64,000 nt of DNA. Origin: Candidatus Ornithobacterium hominis. GTDB lineage: Bacteria > Bacteroidota > Bacteroidia > Flavobacteriales > Weeksellaceae. Both the position numbers and the translations under genes were made by a program. Positions 52,750 through 60,067 of this stretch are shown in pieces (the first letter of the stretch is position 1; every line of letters starts with the position of its first letter). The notes beneath the pieces were generated by a model, which had not been told where the DNA came from, searched no databases, and saw only the letters and a list, made by a program, of their open reading frames with translations. The stretch is taken from the NCBI RefSeq assembly GCF_951229915.1, contig NZ_OX579588.1:1765001-1829000 (forward strand). Reading direction: 5' to 3'.

Positions 52750-54036
52750 ATGAATCATAAAATTACAGTCATTGGATTAGGCTATGTCGGTTTACCATTG
52801 GCAAGATTATTTGCAGAAAAATATCCTGTGGTTGGTTTTGATATCAACCAAGAAAGAGTTGAAAAATTAAATCAAGGACATGACGATACATTAGAAGTTT
52901 CTGACGAATTATTGCAATCTGTATTGTTAAAACAAAATCCGACTCTAGGCGAAACTGGTTTGTTCAATTCAGCAAATGCAGAAGATATCGCTGACTCTAC
53001 TATATACGTGATTACAGTCCCTACACCTGTAGATAAAAACAATCGCCCTGTTTTAACCCCTTTAGTTAAGGCCAGCGAAACCGTAGGTAAAGTTTTACAA
53101 AAAGGAGATATAGTCATCTATGAATCAACGGTTTACCCTGGAGCTACAGAAGAAGAGTGTATCCCAGTATTGGAGCAACATTCAGGCTTGAAATTTAATG
53201 AAGATTTCTTTGTAGGATATTCTCCTGAGCGAATTAACCCTGGTGATAAAGAGCATACCGTAGAAAAAATCTTGAAAGTAACTTCAGGTTCCACGCCAGA
53301 AATCGGTAAAGTGGTAGATGATTTATACAAATCTGTGATTATTGCAGGAACACACCTCGCCCCTACCATCAAAGTGGCTGAAGCAGCAAAAGTGATTGAA
53401 AATTCTCAAAGAGATATCAATATCGCTTTTGTAAATGAATTAGCAAAGATTTTTAATTTAATGGGAATCAACACCTTAGACGTTCTAGAAGCCGCTGGAA
53501 CTAAATGGAATTTCTTGCCCTTCCGTCCAGGATTAGTAGGTGGGCATTGCATCGGTGTAGACCCTTACTATTTAGCCCAAAAAGCTCAAGAATATGGCTA
53601 CCATCCAGAAATCATTTTAGCTGGTAGGAGAATGAACGATGGAATGGGCGAATACGTTGCTTCTGAGGTAATTAAGCTAATGTTGAAAGAAGACATTAAA
53701 ATCAAAAATGCTAAAATTTTGATCTTAGGTTTCACTTTCAAAGAAAACTGCCCGGACGTTAGAAATACCAAAGTAATTGATGTGATTAATTCATTGAAAT
53801 CATACAGCACAGAAGTTATAGTTTTTGACCCTTGGGCAAACCCCGCAGAAGTGCTACGCGAGTACCAAATTGAAACAACGCAAACTTTACCTAACGAGAA
53901 ATACGATGCAATAGTTTTAGCCGTTTCTCACAAAGAATTTAAAGAGCTTGATTTAGCATCTTTGAAGAAAGATAACGCCGTGGTATATGATGTGAAGGGA
54001 TTTTACTCTTCTTCTCTTGTAAATAAAAAGCTCTAG
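52750..54036 (+). CDS. UDP-N-acetylhexosamine 6-dehydrogenase (WbpA/TviB-like)
   Basis: NAD-dependent dehydrogenase of 428 residues: KITVIGLGYVGLPLARLFAEK at the start, ESTVYPGATEE, the catalytic Cys in GLVGGHCIGVDPYYLAQKA, and a C-terminal ILGFTFKENCPDVRNTKV. The C-x-G-V-D-P-Y-Y-L-A form is that of the WbpA/TviB subgroup, not UDP-glucose dehydrogenase. Makes the acidic sugar of the polysaccharide. A 143-base gap before it could hold an extra promoter. Confidence 0.92.
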   Translation: MNHKITVIGLGYVGLPLARLFAEKYPVVGFDINQERVEKLNQGHDDTLEVSDELLQSVLLKQNPTLGETGLFNSANAEDIADSTIYVITVPTPVDKNNRPVLTPLVKASETVGKVLQKGDIVIYESTVYPGATEEECIPVLEQHSGLKFNEDFFVGYSPERINPGDKEHTVEKILKVTSGSTPEIGKVVDDLYKSVIIAGTHLAPTIKVAEAAKVIENSQRDINIAFVNELAKIFNLMGINTLDVLEAAGTKWNFLPFRPGLVGGHCIGVDPYYLAQKAQEYGYHPEIILAGRRMNDGMGEYVASEVIKLMLKEDIKIKNAKILILGFTFKENCPDVRNTKVIDVINSLKSYSTEVIVFDPWANPAEVLREYQIETTQTLPNEKYDAIVLAVSHKEFKELDLASLKKDNAVVYDVKGFYSSSLVNKKL

Positions 54037-54037
54037 A

Positions 54038-55087
54038 ATGAAAAAAACAATTTTAATCACTGGAGGAGCTGGATTTATTGGCTCACACGTAGTTAGGCGG
54101 TTCGTGAATGAATATCCTGACTACACCATCGTAAATTTAGATGCATTAACCTATGCTGGAAATTTAGAAAATCTGAAAGACATAGAAGAAAAACCTAATT
54201 ATATATTTGAAAAAGGTGATATAACCGATGCTGATTTTATTGAAAAATTGTTTCAAAAATATCCGTTTGATGGAGTCATTCACTTGGCGGCAGAATCTCA
54301 TGTAGACCGTTCTATCACCGACCCATTGGCTTTTGCTAAAACCAATATTTTAGGGACAATGATATTGTTGAACGCTGCCAAAGATTCCTGGAAAAACGAC
54401 TTTGAAGGCAAAAAATTCTATCATGTTTCTACCGATGAAGTTTACGGGACTTTAGGCGAAACTGGCTTGTTTACAGAAGAAACCGCTTATGACCCGAATT
54501 CTCCGTATTCAGCATCTAAAGCGTCTTCAGACCATTTTGTGAGAGCCTATGGCGAAACTTATGGCTTGCCTTACGTGGTTTCTAATTGCTCCAATAATTA
54601 TGGCCCAAATCATTTCCCAGAGAAATTGATTCCGCTTTTCATTAACAATATCATCAATGAAAAACCTTTACCCGTTTATGGCGATGGAAATTACACCAGA
54701 GATTGGTTGTTTGTGGTTGACCATGCCAGAGCGATTGATTTAATCTTTCATCAAGGAAAAAACAAAGAAACCTACAATATTGGAGGCTTCAACGAATGGA
54801 AAAACATTGATTTGGTGAAAGAACTTTGTCAGCAAATGGATGAAAAATTAGGCAGAGAAAAGGGCACGTCAGAAAAGCTCATCACTTTCGTGAAAGACCG
54901 TCCAGGGCATGATTTGCGTTACGCAATAGATGCCACCAAAATCAATCAAGAATTGGGTTGGAAGCCGTCGGTAACCTTCCCTGAAGGTTTGAAAAAAACC
55001 ATAGATTGGTATTTTGACAATCAAGATTGGCTAAAAAATGTAACCTCTGGCGAATACCAAGATTATTACAAGAAACAGTATAATTAA
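54038..55087 (+). CDS. rfbB: dTDP-glucose 4,6-dehydratase
   Basis: SDR enzyme of 349 residues: ILITGGAGFIGSHVVRRF, HLAAESHVDRSI, HVSTDEVYGTLG (catalytic Asp-Glu after Thr) and YSASKASSDHFV (Tyr-Lys). Makes dTDP-4-keto-6-deoxyglucose. Two bases after the dehydrogenase gene. rfbC and rfbA follow only after wecB, so the usual rfbBACD order is broken up, and no rfbD is seen. Confidence 0.95.
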   Translation: MKKTILITGGAGFIGSHVVRRFVNEYPDYTIVNLDALTYAGNLENLKDIEEKPNYIFEKGDITDADFIEKLFQKYPFDGVIHLAAESHVDRSITDPLAFAKTNILGTMILLNAAKDSWKNDFEGKKFYHVSTDEVYGTLGETGLFTEETAYDPNSPYSASKASSDHFVRAYGETYGLPYVVSNCSNNYGPNHFPEKLIPLFINNIINEKPLPVYGDGNYTRDWLFVVDHARAIDLIFHQGKNKETYNIGGFNEWKNIDLVKELCQQMDEKLGREKGTSEKLITFVKDRPGHDLRYAIDATKINQELGWKPSVTFPEGLKKTIDWYFDNQDWLKNVTSGEYQDYYKKQYN

Positions 55088-55203
55088 TTGGCGATTCGTT
55101 GTTGGTAAATAGGTAGATAAGGAATTAGATTACTTTGATTTTCAAACCAGTAAGTGATTAGCAGGTTTAAATATTAAAATAACAAATCATGCATTAAGAA
55201 TTC

Positions 55204-55243
55204 AATTAAGGCTTAAAAAATTTAAATTTTTTAAGCCTTAATT
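55204..55243. terminator. Perfect 40-nt palindrome from two opposed motif copies
   Basis: AATTAAGGCTTAAAAAATTT (55204-55223) is followed directly by its exact reverse complement (55224-55243), then a T tract. It stands after rfbB and splits the locus into two parts. Each half is one full copy of the dispersed motif. Confidence 0.8.
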
Positions 55244-55291
55244 TTTTTATTAATTTTATCCAACTTTTCAAAATCACAATCATACATACAT

Positions 55292-56383
55292 ATGCTTAAA
55301 ATCACGATTGTAGCAGGAGCAAGACCCAATTTCATCAAAATTGCTCCGATAGTTAACGCTATTTCAAGACAAAAATCTGAAGGAAAAGCTTTGAATTACA
55401 GGCTTGTGCATACAGGTCAGCATTATGATTATCAACTAAGTGGAAGTTTTTTTGAAGAACTGAATATTCCCAAACCTGATGCTAATTTAGGCATCGGAAG
55501 TGGTTCTCAAGCCGAGCAAACTGCCAAAATCATGATGGCTTTTGAGCGTGAGTTGCTCGAAAACCCGTGCGATTTGGTCTTAGTTGTGGGCGATGTTACG
55601 TCCACTTTAGCTTGTTCTATCACGGCGAAAAAACTGCAAATTCCTGTAGCTCATGTAGAAGCAGGTATTCGTTCATTTGATTTTACCATGCCAGAAGAAA
55701 TCAATCGCATGGTAACAGATAGTATTTCTGATTATTTTTTTACCACCACGCAAGAGGCTTCTAATTATTTAGTTTCCATTGGGAAAAATCCAGAAAACAT
55801 CCATTTTGTAGGCAATGTGATGATAGATACGCTCAAAAATTTTGAAAATGAATTTAAAAAACCTACATTTTTTGATGAAAATTTTTTAAGCCTTAAAAAA
55901 TATTTTGTCCTTACATTGCATCGCCCGTCTAATGTAGATGTAGAGCATCAACTGAATGAATTGGTAAGGTTTATTTGCGAAAAAGCTCAATCTATTCCCG
56001 TTGTTTTCCCGATTCATCCAAGAACCAAAAAAAAATTTACCACCGCTGAATTGCCAAAAAATTTAATCTTAACAGAACCTTTAGGCTATTTAGAATTTAA
56101 CTATTTGGTGAAAAATGCTTTAGGCATTTTAACGGATTCTGGAGGCATTACCGAAGAGGCTACCGTAATGCGAATTCCGTGTATTACCCTGCGAGAAAAC
56201 ACCGAACGTCCAGAAACCATCAGCATTGGAACGAATGAATTAGCCGGAAAAAATTTAACCTTGATAGAAGTTTTAATGCAAAAAATCATAAAAAACGATT
56301 GGAAAAAAGGTGAAATCCCAGCAAAATGGGACGGAAAATCAGCAGAAAGGATTGTAGAGATTTTGGAAGAAATTAAACCCTGA
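55292..56383 (+). CDS. wecB: UDP-N-acetylglucosamine 2-epimerase (non-hydrolysing)
   Basis: 363 residues, GT-B fold: VAGARPNFIKIAPIV at the start, HTGQHYDYQLSGSFFEEL, VVGDVTSTLA, VEAGIRSFDFTMPEEINRMVTD and LTDSGGITEEA. Converts UDP-GlcNAc to UDP-ManNAc, or a modified UDP-HexNAc in related pathways. Motif copy at 55888-55894 encodes FLSLKKYF in the coding frame. Confidence 0.93.
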   Translation: MLKITIVAGARPNFIKIAPIVNAISRQKSEGKALNYRLVHTGQHYDYQLSGSFFEELNIPKPDANLGIGSGSQAEQTAKIMMAFERELLENPCDLVLVVGDVTSTLACSITAKKLQIPVAHVEAGIRSFDFTMPEEINRMVTDSISDYFFTTTQEASNYLVSIGKNPENIHFVGNVMIDTLKNFENEFKKPTFFDENFLSLKKYFVLTLHRPSNVDVEHQLNELVRFICEKAQSIPVVFPIHPRTKKKFTTAELPKNLILTEPLGYLEFNYLVKNALGILTDSGGITEEATVMRIPCITLRENTERPETISIGTNELAGKNLTLIEVLMQKIIKNDWKKGEIPAKWDGKSAERIVEILEEIKP

Positions 56384-56690
56384 TTTCAAGAATTTAGACT
56401 AATGAAATAATTAAACTAATCAGCTATAAATCAAACAGTTTTATTTCAATTGTTTTATATACTTAGTGATGAAAAGTTTTCTGAATCTGATATTTTTTTA
56501 TAGTTCATTCAAATCTATTTTGTAACTTGCGACTCAAAATTGAAGCAATTGTATCACATTGATAATCAATTTGATGTAATAAAACTCAGTGTTTGGAGTA
56601 ACTTTTTTTATAATTTTTATAATGCACTAAGGGTAATAATATCTCTACGCATTTACCGCTTCATCATTGAATTTATTTCAATTAACGTTT
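56384..56690. other. Intergenic gap before rfbC
   Basis: 307 bases, strongly A/T-rich. An in-frame ORF of 64 codons at 56540-56734 overlaps the rfbC start and has no recognisable features; I do not accept it. No motif copy. A promoter for rfbC-rfbA could lie here. Confidence 0.5.
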
Positions 56691-57239
56691 ATGAAAATAG
56701 AAAAAACAATCATCCAAGGCTGCTACATTATTGAGCCTACGATTTTTGAAGATGAAAGAGGTTACTTCTTTGAAAGTTTTAATCAGCAAAGCTTTGAGGA
56801 ACTTTCTGGTTTGAAAACAAATTTCGTGCAAGATAATCAATCTCAATCTACTTATGGTGTTGTGAGAGGCTTGCATGCACAGCTGGGCAATTACGCACAA
56901 GCCAAGTTAGTCAGAGTTTTAGAGGGTGATGTAATGGATGTTGCCGTAGATGCGAGAAGAGACTCCCCTACTTTTGGAAATGTTGTGCAAGTGGAGTTAA
57001 GTACTGAAAATAAAAAGCAATTGTTCATACCAAGAGGCTGTTTGCACGGATTTAGCGTAATATCAGAAAAAGCCACTTTTTTTTATAAATGTGATAATTT
57101 TTATGACAAAGCATCAGAGGTTTCGGTAAATCCTTTTGACGAAAGTTTAGCCATAAACTGGAAAATTGCTAGGGATGAAGCGATTATTTCTGAAAAAGAT
57201 AAAAATGCCTTATCTTGGTCTAAATTTTTAAAGGCTTAA
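56691..57239 (+). CDS. rfbC: dTDP-4-dehydrorhamnose 3,5-epimerase
   Basis: Cupin epimerase of 182 residues. The frame reaches 56667, but MKIEKTIIQGCYIIEPTIF (ATG 56691) is the family start. FEDERGYFFESFNQQSF, FVQDNQSQSTYGVVRGLHAQ (catalytic His) and FIPRGCLHGFSVIS are present. The motif copy at 57231-57237 overlaps its last codons. Confidence 0.93.
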   Translation: MKIEKTIIQGCYIIEPTIFEDERGYFFESFNQQSFEELSGLKTNFVQDNQSQSTYGVVRGLHAQLGNYAQAKLVRVLEGDVMDVAVDARRDSPTFGNVVQVELSTENKKQLFIPRGCLHGFSVISEKATFFYKCDNFYDKASEVSVNPFDESLAINWKIARDEAIISEKDKNALSWSKFLKA

Positions 57240-57246
57240 AAAAATT
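57225..57246. repeat. Dispersed AAGSCTT motif copy overlapping the rfbC end
   Basis: ATTTTTAAAGGCTTAAAAAA then ATTTC, core 57231-57237. It is the last good copy toward the right edge. Confidence 0.65.
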
Positions 57247-57273
57247 TCTAATCTAAATCTGTGAAAAATTAAT

Positions 57274-58143
57274 ATGAAAGGAATTATTTTAGCTGGCGGT
57301 TCAGGAACAAGATTGCATCCATTAACTTTGGCGGTGTCTAAACAACTTTTGCCCATTCATGATAAGCCGATGATTTACTATCCGCTGTCTATCTTGATGT
57401 TATCAGGCATTCAAGAGATTTTAATCATTTCTACACCACATGATTTACCTAATTTTAAGAAGCTCTTGGGTGATGGTTCACAAATCGGATTGAAGTTGAG
57501 CTATGCAGAACAGCCTTCACCAGACGGATTGGCACAGGCATTCATCATTGGTGAAGAGTTTATTGGTAAGGATGATGTTTGCTTGGTATTAGGCGATAAT
57601 ATTTTTTATGGTGCTGGGCTATCACAAAAGTTGCAAAATGCCGTGAAAATGGTGAAAGAAAATAATAAAGCCGTCGTTTTCGGCTATCAAGTGCATGACC
57701 CTGAACGCTATGGCGTTGCTGAAGTAGATACGGAAGGAAATGTGCTTAGCATTGAAGAAAAACCTCAACAGCCAAAAAGTAATTACGCTGTGGTTGGCTT
57801 ATATTATTACCCTAATTCAGTGGTAGAAATTGCAAAAAACGTGAAACCTTCTGCACGTGGAGAGTTGGAAATCACTTCTGTAAATGCGGCTTATTTAGAG
57901 CAAAAAGATTTAAAATTAGAGATTCTGTCTCGTGGTTATGCTTGGCTAGACACAGGTACGCATGAATCTTTGGTAGAAGCCACAGAATTTGTAAAAGCAG
58001 TAGAAAACCGAACGGGGCTAAAGATTGCTGCAATAGAAGAAATTGCCTACAAAATGGGCTACATCAGCAAAGAACAATTATTAAACAACGCCGAAATCAT
58101 CAAAAAAAACAGCTACGGACAGTATTTATTATCTATATTATAA
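57274..58143 (+). CDS. rfbA: Glucose-1-phosphate thymidylyltransferase
   Basis: 289 residues: MKGIILAGGSGTRLHPLT (nucleotide loop), VSKQLLPIHDKPMIYYPLS, EQPSPDGLAQAF, VLGDNIFYG and RGYAWLDTGTHESL. Makes dTDP-glucose from dTTP and glucose-1-phosphate, feeding rfbB. Last intact gene before the scarred part. Confidence 0.96.
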   Translation: MKGIILAGGSGTRLHPLTLAVSKQLLPIHDKPMIYYPLSILMLSGIQEILIISTPHDLPNFKKLLGDGSQIGLKLSYAEQPSPDGLAQAFIIGEEFIGKDDVCLVLGDNIFYGAGLSQKLQNAVKMVKENNKAVVFGYQVHDPERYGVAEVDTEGNVLSIEEKPQQPKSNYAVVGLYYYPNSVVEIAKNVKPSARGELEITSVNAAYLEQKDLKLEILSRGYAWLDTGTHESLVEATEFVKAVENRTGLKIAAIEEIAYKMGYISKEQLLNNAEIIKKNSYGQYLLSIL

Positions 58144-58183
58144 AACTACATTTAATTTATGAAAAAAAGCGGCGGTAATCGCT

Positions 58184-58303
58184 ATGAATAGACCCAGTTT
58201 AACTGAAATAAACTACAATTTATTGTCTGAAGATTATGATGTCTTTAGATGCAATCAGTTCTATTTTGAAGAAAAATATTATTCAGGTAAAGATATTAAA
58301 TAA
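58184..58303 (+). pseudogene. Truncated ORF running into an inserted element
   Basis: A 39-codon ORF (MNRPSLTEINYNLLSEDYDV, then FRCNQFYFEE and KYYSGKDIK) ends with TAA contributed by the inverted repeat of the next element. It reads like the first part of a gene cut by that element. No family recognised. Confidence 0.35.
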
Positions 58304-58552
58304 CGTGAATAATGTTTAAGCGACCTCAAGAAGTAGTTGTTTCTTTTCTTTGATGATGATGATGATTCTAAACGGAGTTGTTTAATTTCTTTTTCAAAAA
58401 GTTGGTTAAAATCATCGATAGTTACATGAATTTCTGTAATTTCATCTTCACACATAGGAGAAAGTGTTTGTTGTAATTAACTGTTATTCAATCACCAACA
58501 TAAATATCTTACTCCTTTTTTACAACTTTTTTCTTATCCATTATTCACGTTA
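58301..58552. mobile_element. 252-bp element with 14-bp terminal inverted repeats (MITE-like)
   Basis: TAACGTGAATAATG at 58301-58314 and its exact reverse complement at 58539-58552 bound the element. On the minus strand it holds a short ORF (MCEDEITEIHVTIDDFNQLF, then FEKEIKQLRLESSSSSKKR) ending inside the end repeat; it looks like a transposase remnant, perhaps from the N-terminal part of an IS982-like enzyme, which I cannot confirm. (GAT) repeats encode the Ser run. No target duplication is certain. Confidence 0.6.
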
Positions 58553-58648
58553 ATTTAATTTCTAAAACAATAAAAGATAATAAATTTTTTATTAAATTGC
58601 AGGCTAATAAAATTAAAAGCTTTATCTATCATCTAGTAAAAAAATATC

Positions 58649-59308
58649 GTGAAAAACATTGCTATCATTCCTGCTAGAGGTGGCTCTAAAAGACTTAAAA
58701 ATAAAAACATTAAACCTCTACTTGGAATCCCTTTGATTGGGTATAGCATCAAAGATGCTATCGCTTGCACAGAAATTGATGAGGTTTATATCACTACTGA
58801 TTGTAAGGAAATCAAAGCTGTAGGCACTCAATTAGGGGCTAAAATCATTGATAGACCTAAAGAATTAGCTGGAGATTATGCTACTACCGTCTCTGCCATT
58901 CAACATGCTGTGGATTTTTTAGGTTTGCAGCCTGATGATAATATTGTTTTATTACAAGCCACTAATCCTTTGCGTCCAAAGAATTTAATCTCGGATACTC
59001 TTCATCTTTTTAATGAAAAAAAATTGGATAGTCTTTTTTCGGTCAGTAAAAATCATCATAAGCTAGGGGAAATAATAGATGACAAATTTTACCCCTCTAA
59101 TTATGAGTTTGGACAACGAAGCCAAGATATGAAAAAACTTTATTATGAAAACGGATTAATTTATATTTCAAAAATTCGTTTAATCCAACAGGGTGTTATA
59201 TTCAATAGTGAGTCATTCCCTTATTGTATAGATAAGAATTTCCCTATCGTAGACATTGATTATTTAGAAGATTTTCAATACGCAGAATATTTATTAAAAT
59301 CCATATGA
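58649..59308 (+). CDS. neuA: CMP-nonulosonate synthetase (NeuA/LegF/PseF family)
   Basis: Activates sialic acid or a relative with CTP. 219 residues, GTG start: IAIIPARGGSKRLKNKNIKPL, then VYITTDCKEI, LLQATNPLRPKNLI and FPIVDIDYLEDF. No neuB-type synthase is adjacent. The stop codon (59306-59308) falls in a sequence that matches an end of the element at 58301, so the 3' end may have been re-made by an insertion. Upstream PglF-E-D homologues could feed legionaminic-type sugar. Confidence 0.88.
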   Translation: MKNIAIIPARGGSKRLKNKNIKPLLGIPLIGYSIKDAIACTEIDEVYITTDCKEIKAVGTQLGAKIIDRPKELAGDYATTVSAIQHAVDFLGLQPDDNIVLLQATNPLRPKNLISDTLHLFNEKKLDSLFSVSKNHHKLGEIIDDKFYPSNYEFGQRSQDMKKLYYENGLIYISKIRLIQQGVIFNSESFPYCIDKNFPIVDIDYLEDFQYAEYLLKSI

Positions 59309-59336
59309 ATAATGTTTATGCGGTGGCAAAAAGTAG
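59306..59336 (+). mobile_element. Solitary end related to the 58.3-kb element
   Basis: TGAATAATGTTTA (59306-59318) is identical to 58306-58318, and the next bases keep GCG, CAA and AAGTAGTT in the same order. No matching second end is seen, so it is a relic or a decayed copy. Confidence 0.45.
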
Positions 59337-59357
59337 TTAGTTAGTTGTTTTCATTAA

Positions 59358-59483
59358 TCCGTTGTGTATTTAGTTCAAGATCATTTTAATATTATTGATA
59401 TTTCTGTCAAAGACGAATTTATTGAATCCAAAAGACCGATAATAAAAATTTATTTTATAGATTTGAATCAAGTTTTGGCATAA
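59358..59483 (+). pseudogene. 3' end of a deleted gene
   Basis: 41 codons open without a good start (VYLVQDHFNIIDISVKDEF, then IESKRPIIKIYFIDLNQVLA) end in TAA whose last A begins the ATG of the next gene (TAATG). Such coupling suggests that the 5' part of a real gene was lost next to the element end at 59306. Family not recognised. Confidence 0.45.
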
Positions 59484-60059
59484 TGGAAATTATTGACTTT
59501 GTCTCCTTTTTATTGAAAAAAGTTTTTAAACCTATTGAAATACCTAATGCCTTCGTTGAGGAAGCTTTGGAAATTACTATAAAAGATGTAAACTATCATT
59601 TCCCATTATTAGAAAGAGAGTTTATTATTCAGAATATTACTTGTAATAACAATGAATTGGCTATATTCCTTTACAGATTAGGCAATATTTGTAGAAAATA
59701 TGAAAGAAAAGACTTGTTGCCTCAATTGCATTGGCTTCTAAAAGAATGTTGTAGTTGTGAACTTTATTTTAATACAGAAATTGATACAGGTTTCTACATC
59801 GTTCATGGAGAGGGCACGGTAATTGGCAGTAGAAATACTATAGGCAAAGGATTTAAAATCTATCAAGGGTGTACCGTCGGGCATAGAAAGTGTACCCCTC
59901 AAGAAAAGGGATGCACCATTGGTGACAATGTAACCCTATTTGCTAATAGCTCTATCATAGGTCCCATTTTTATAGGGGGAGGGGGGGACCATAGGTGCGC
60001 ACTGCATTATAACGAAAGATATACCGCCCAATACTATTATCACCTTTAATAGAAAATAA
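59483..60059 (+). pseudogene. Serine-acetyltransferase-like O-acetyltransferase, out of frame at a poly-G tract
   Basis: The frame from 59483 encodes a CysE-like hexapeptide-repeat acetyltransferase: HGEGTVIGSRNTIGKGFKI, then CTVGHRKCTPQEKGCTIGDNV. At 59975-59987 the DNA reads G5-A-G7, after which the sequence GGDHRCALHYNERYTAQYYY is unlike the family and stops at 60049. Removing one G from the G7 run restores TIGAHCIITKDIPPNTIITF, the expected repeat end, with a stop at 60059, nine bases before the next gene. So the gene is one base from in-frame and looks switchable by slippage. Acceptor is probably the polysaccharide; this is inference. Confidence 0.85.
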
Positions 60060-60067
60060 CTTATAAA

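Noticed and set aside
56540..56734. 64-codon ORF before rfbC
   Set aside because: It overlaps the conserved rfbC start in another frame, has no domain and has the composition of random A/T-rich DNA.
58352..58368. GAT tandem repeat as a phase-variation tract
   Set aside because: The repeat unit is three bases, so changes would not shift frame, and it lies in a relic ORF.
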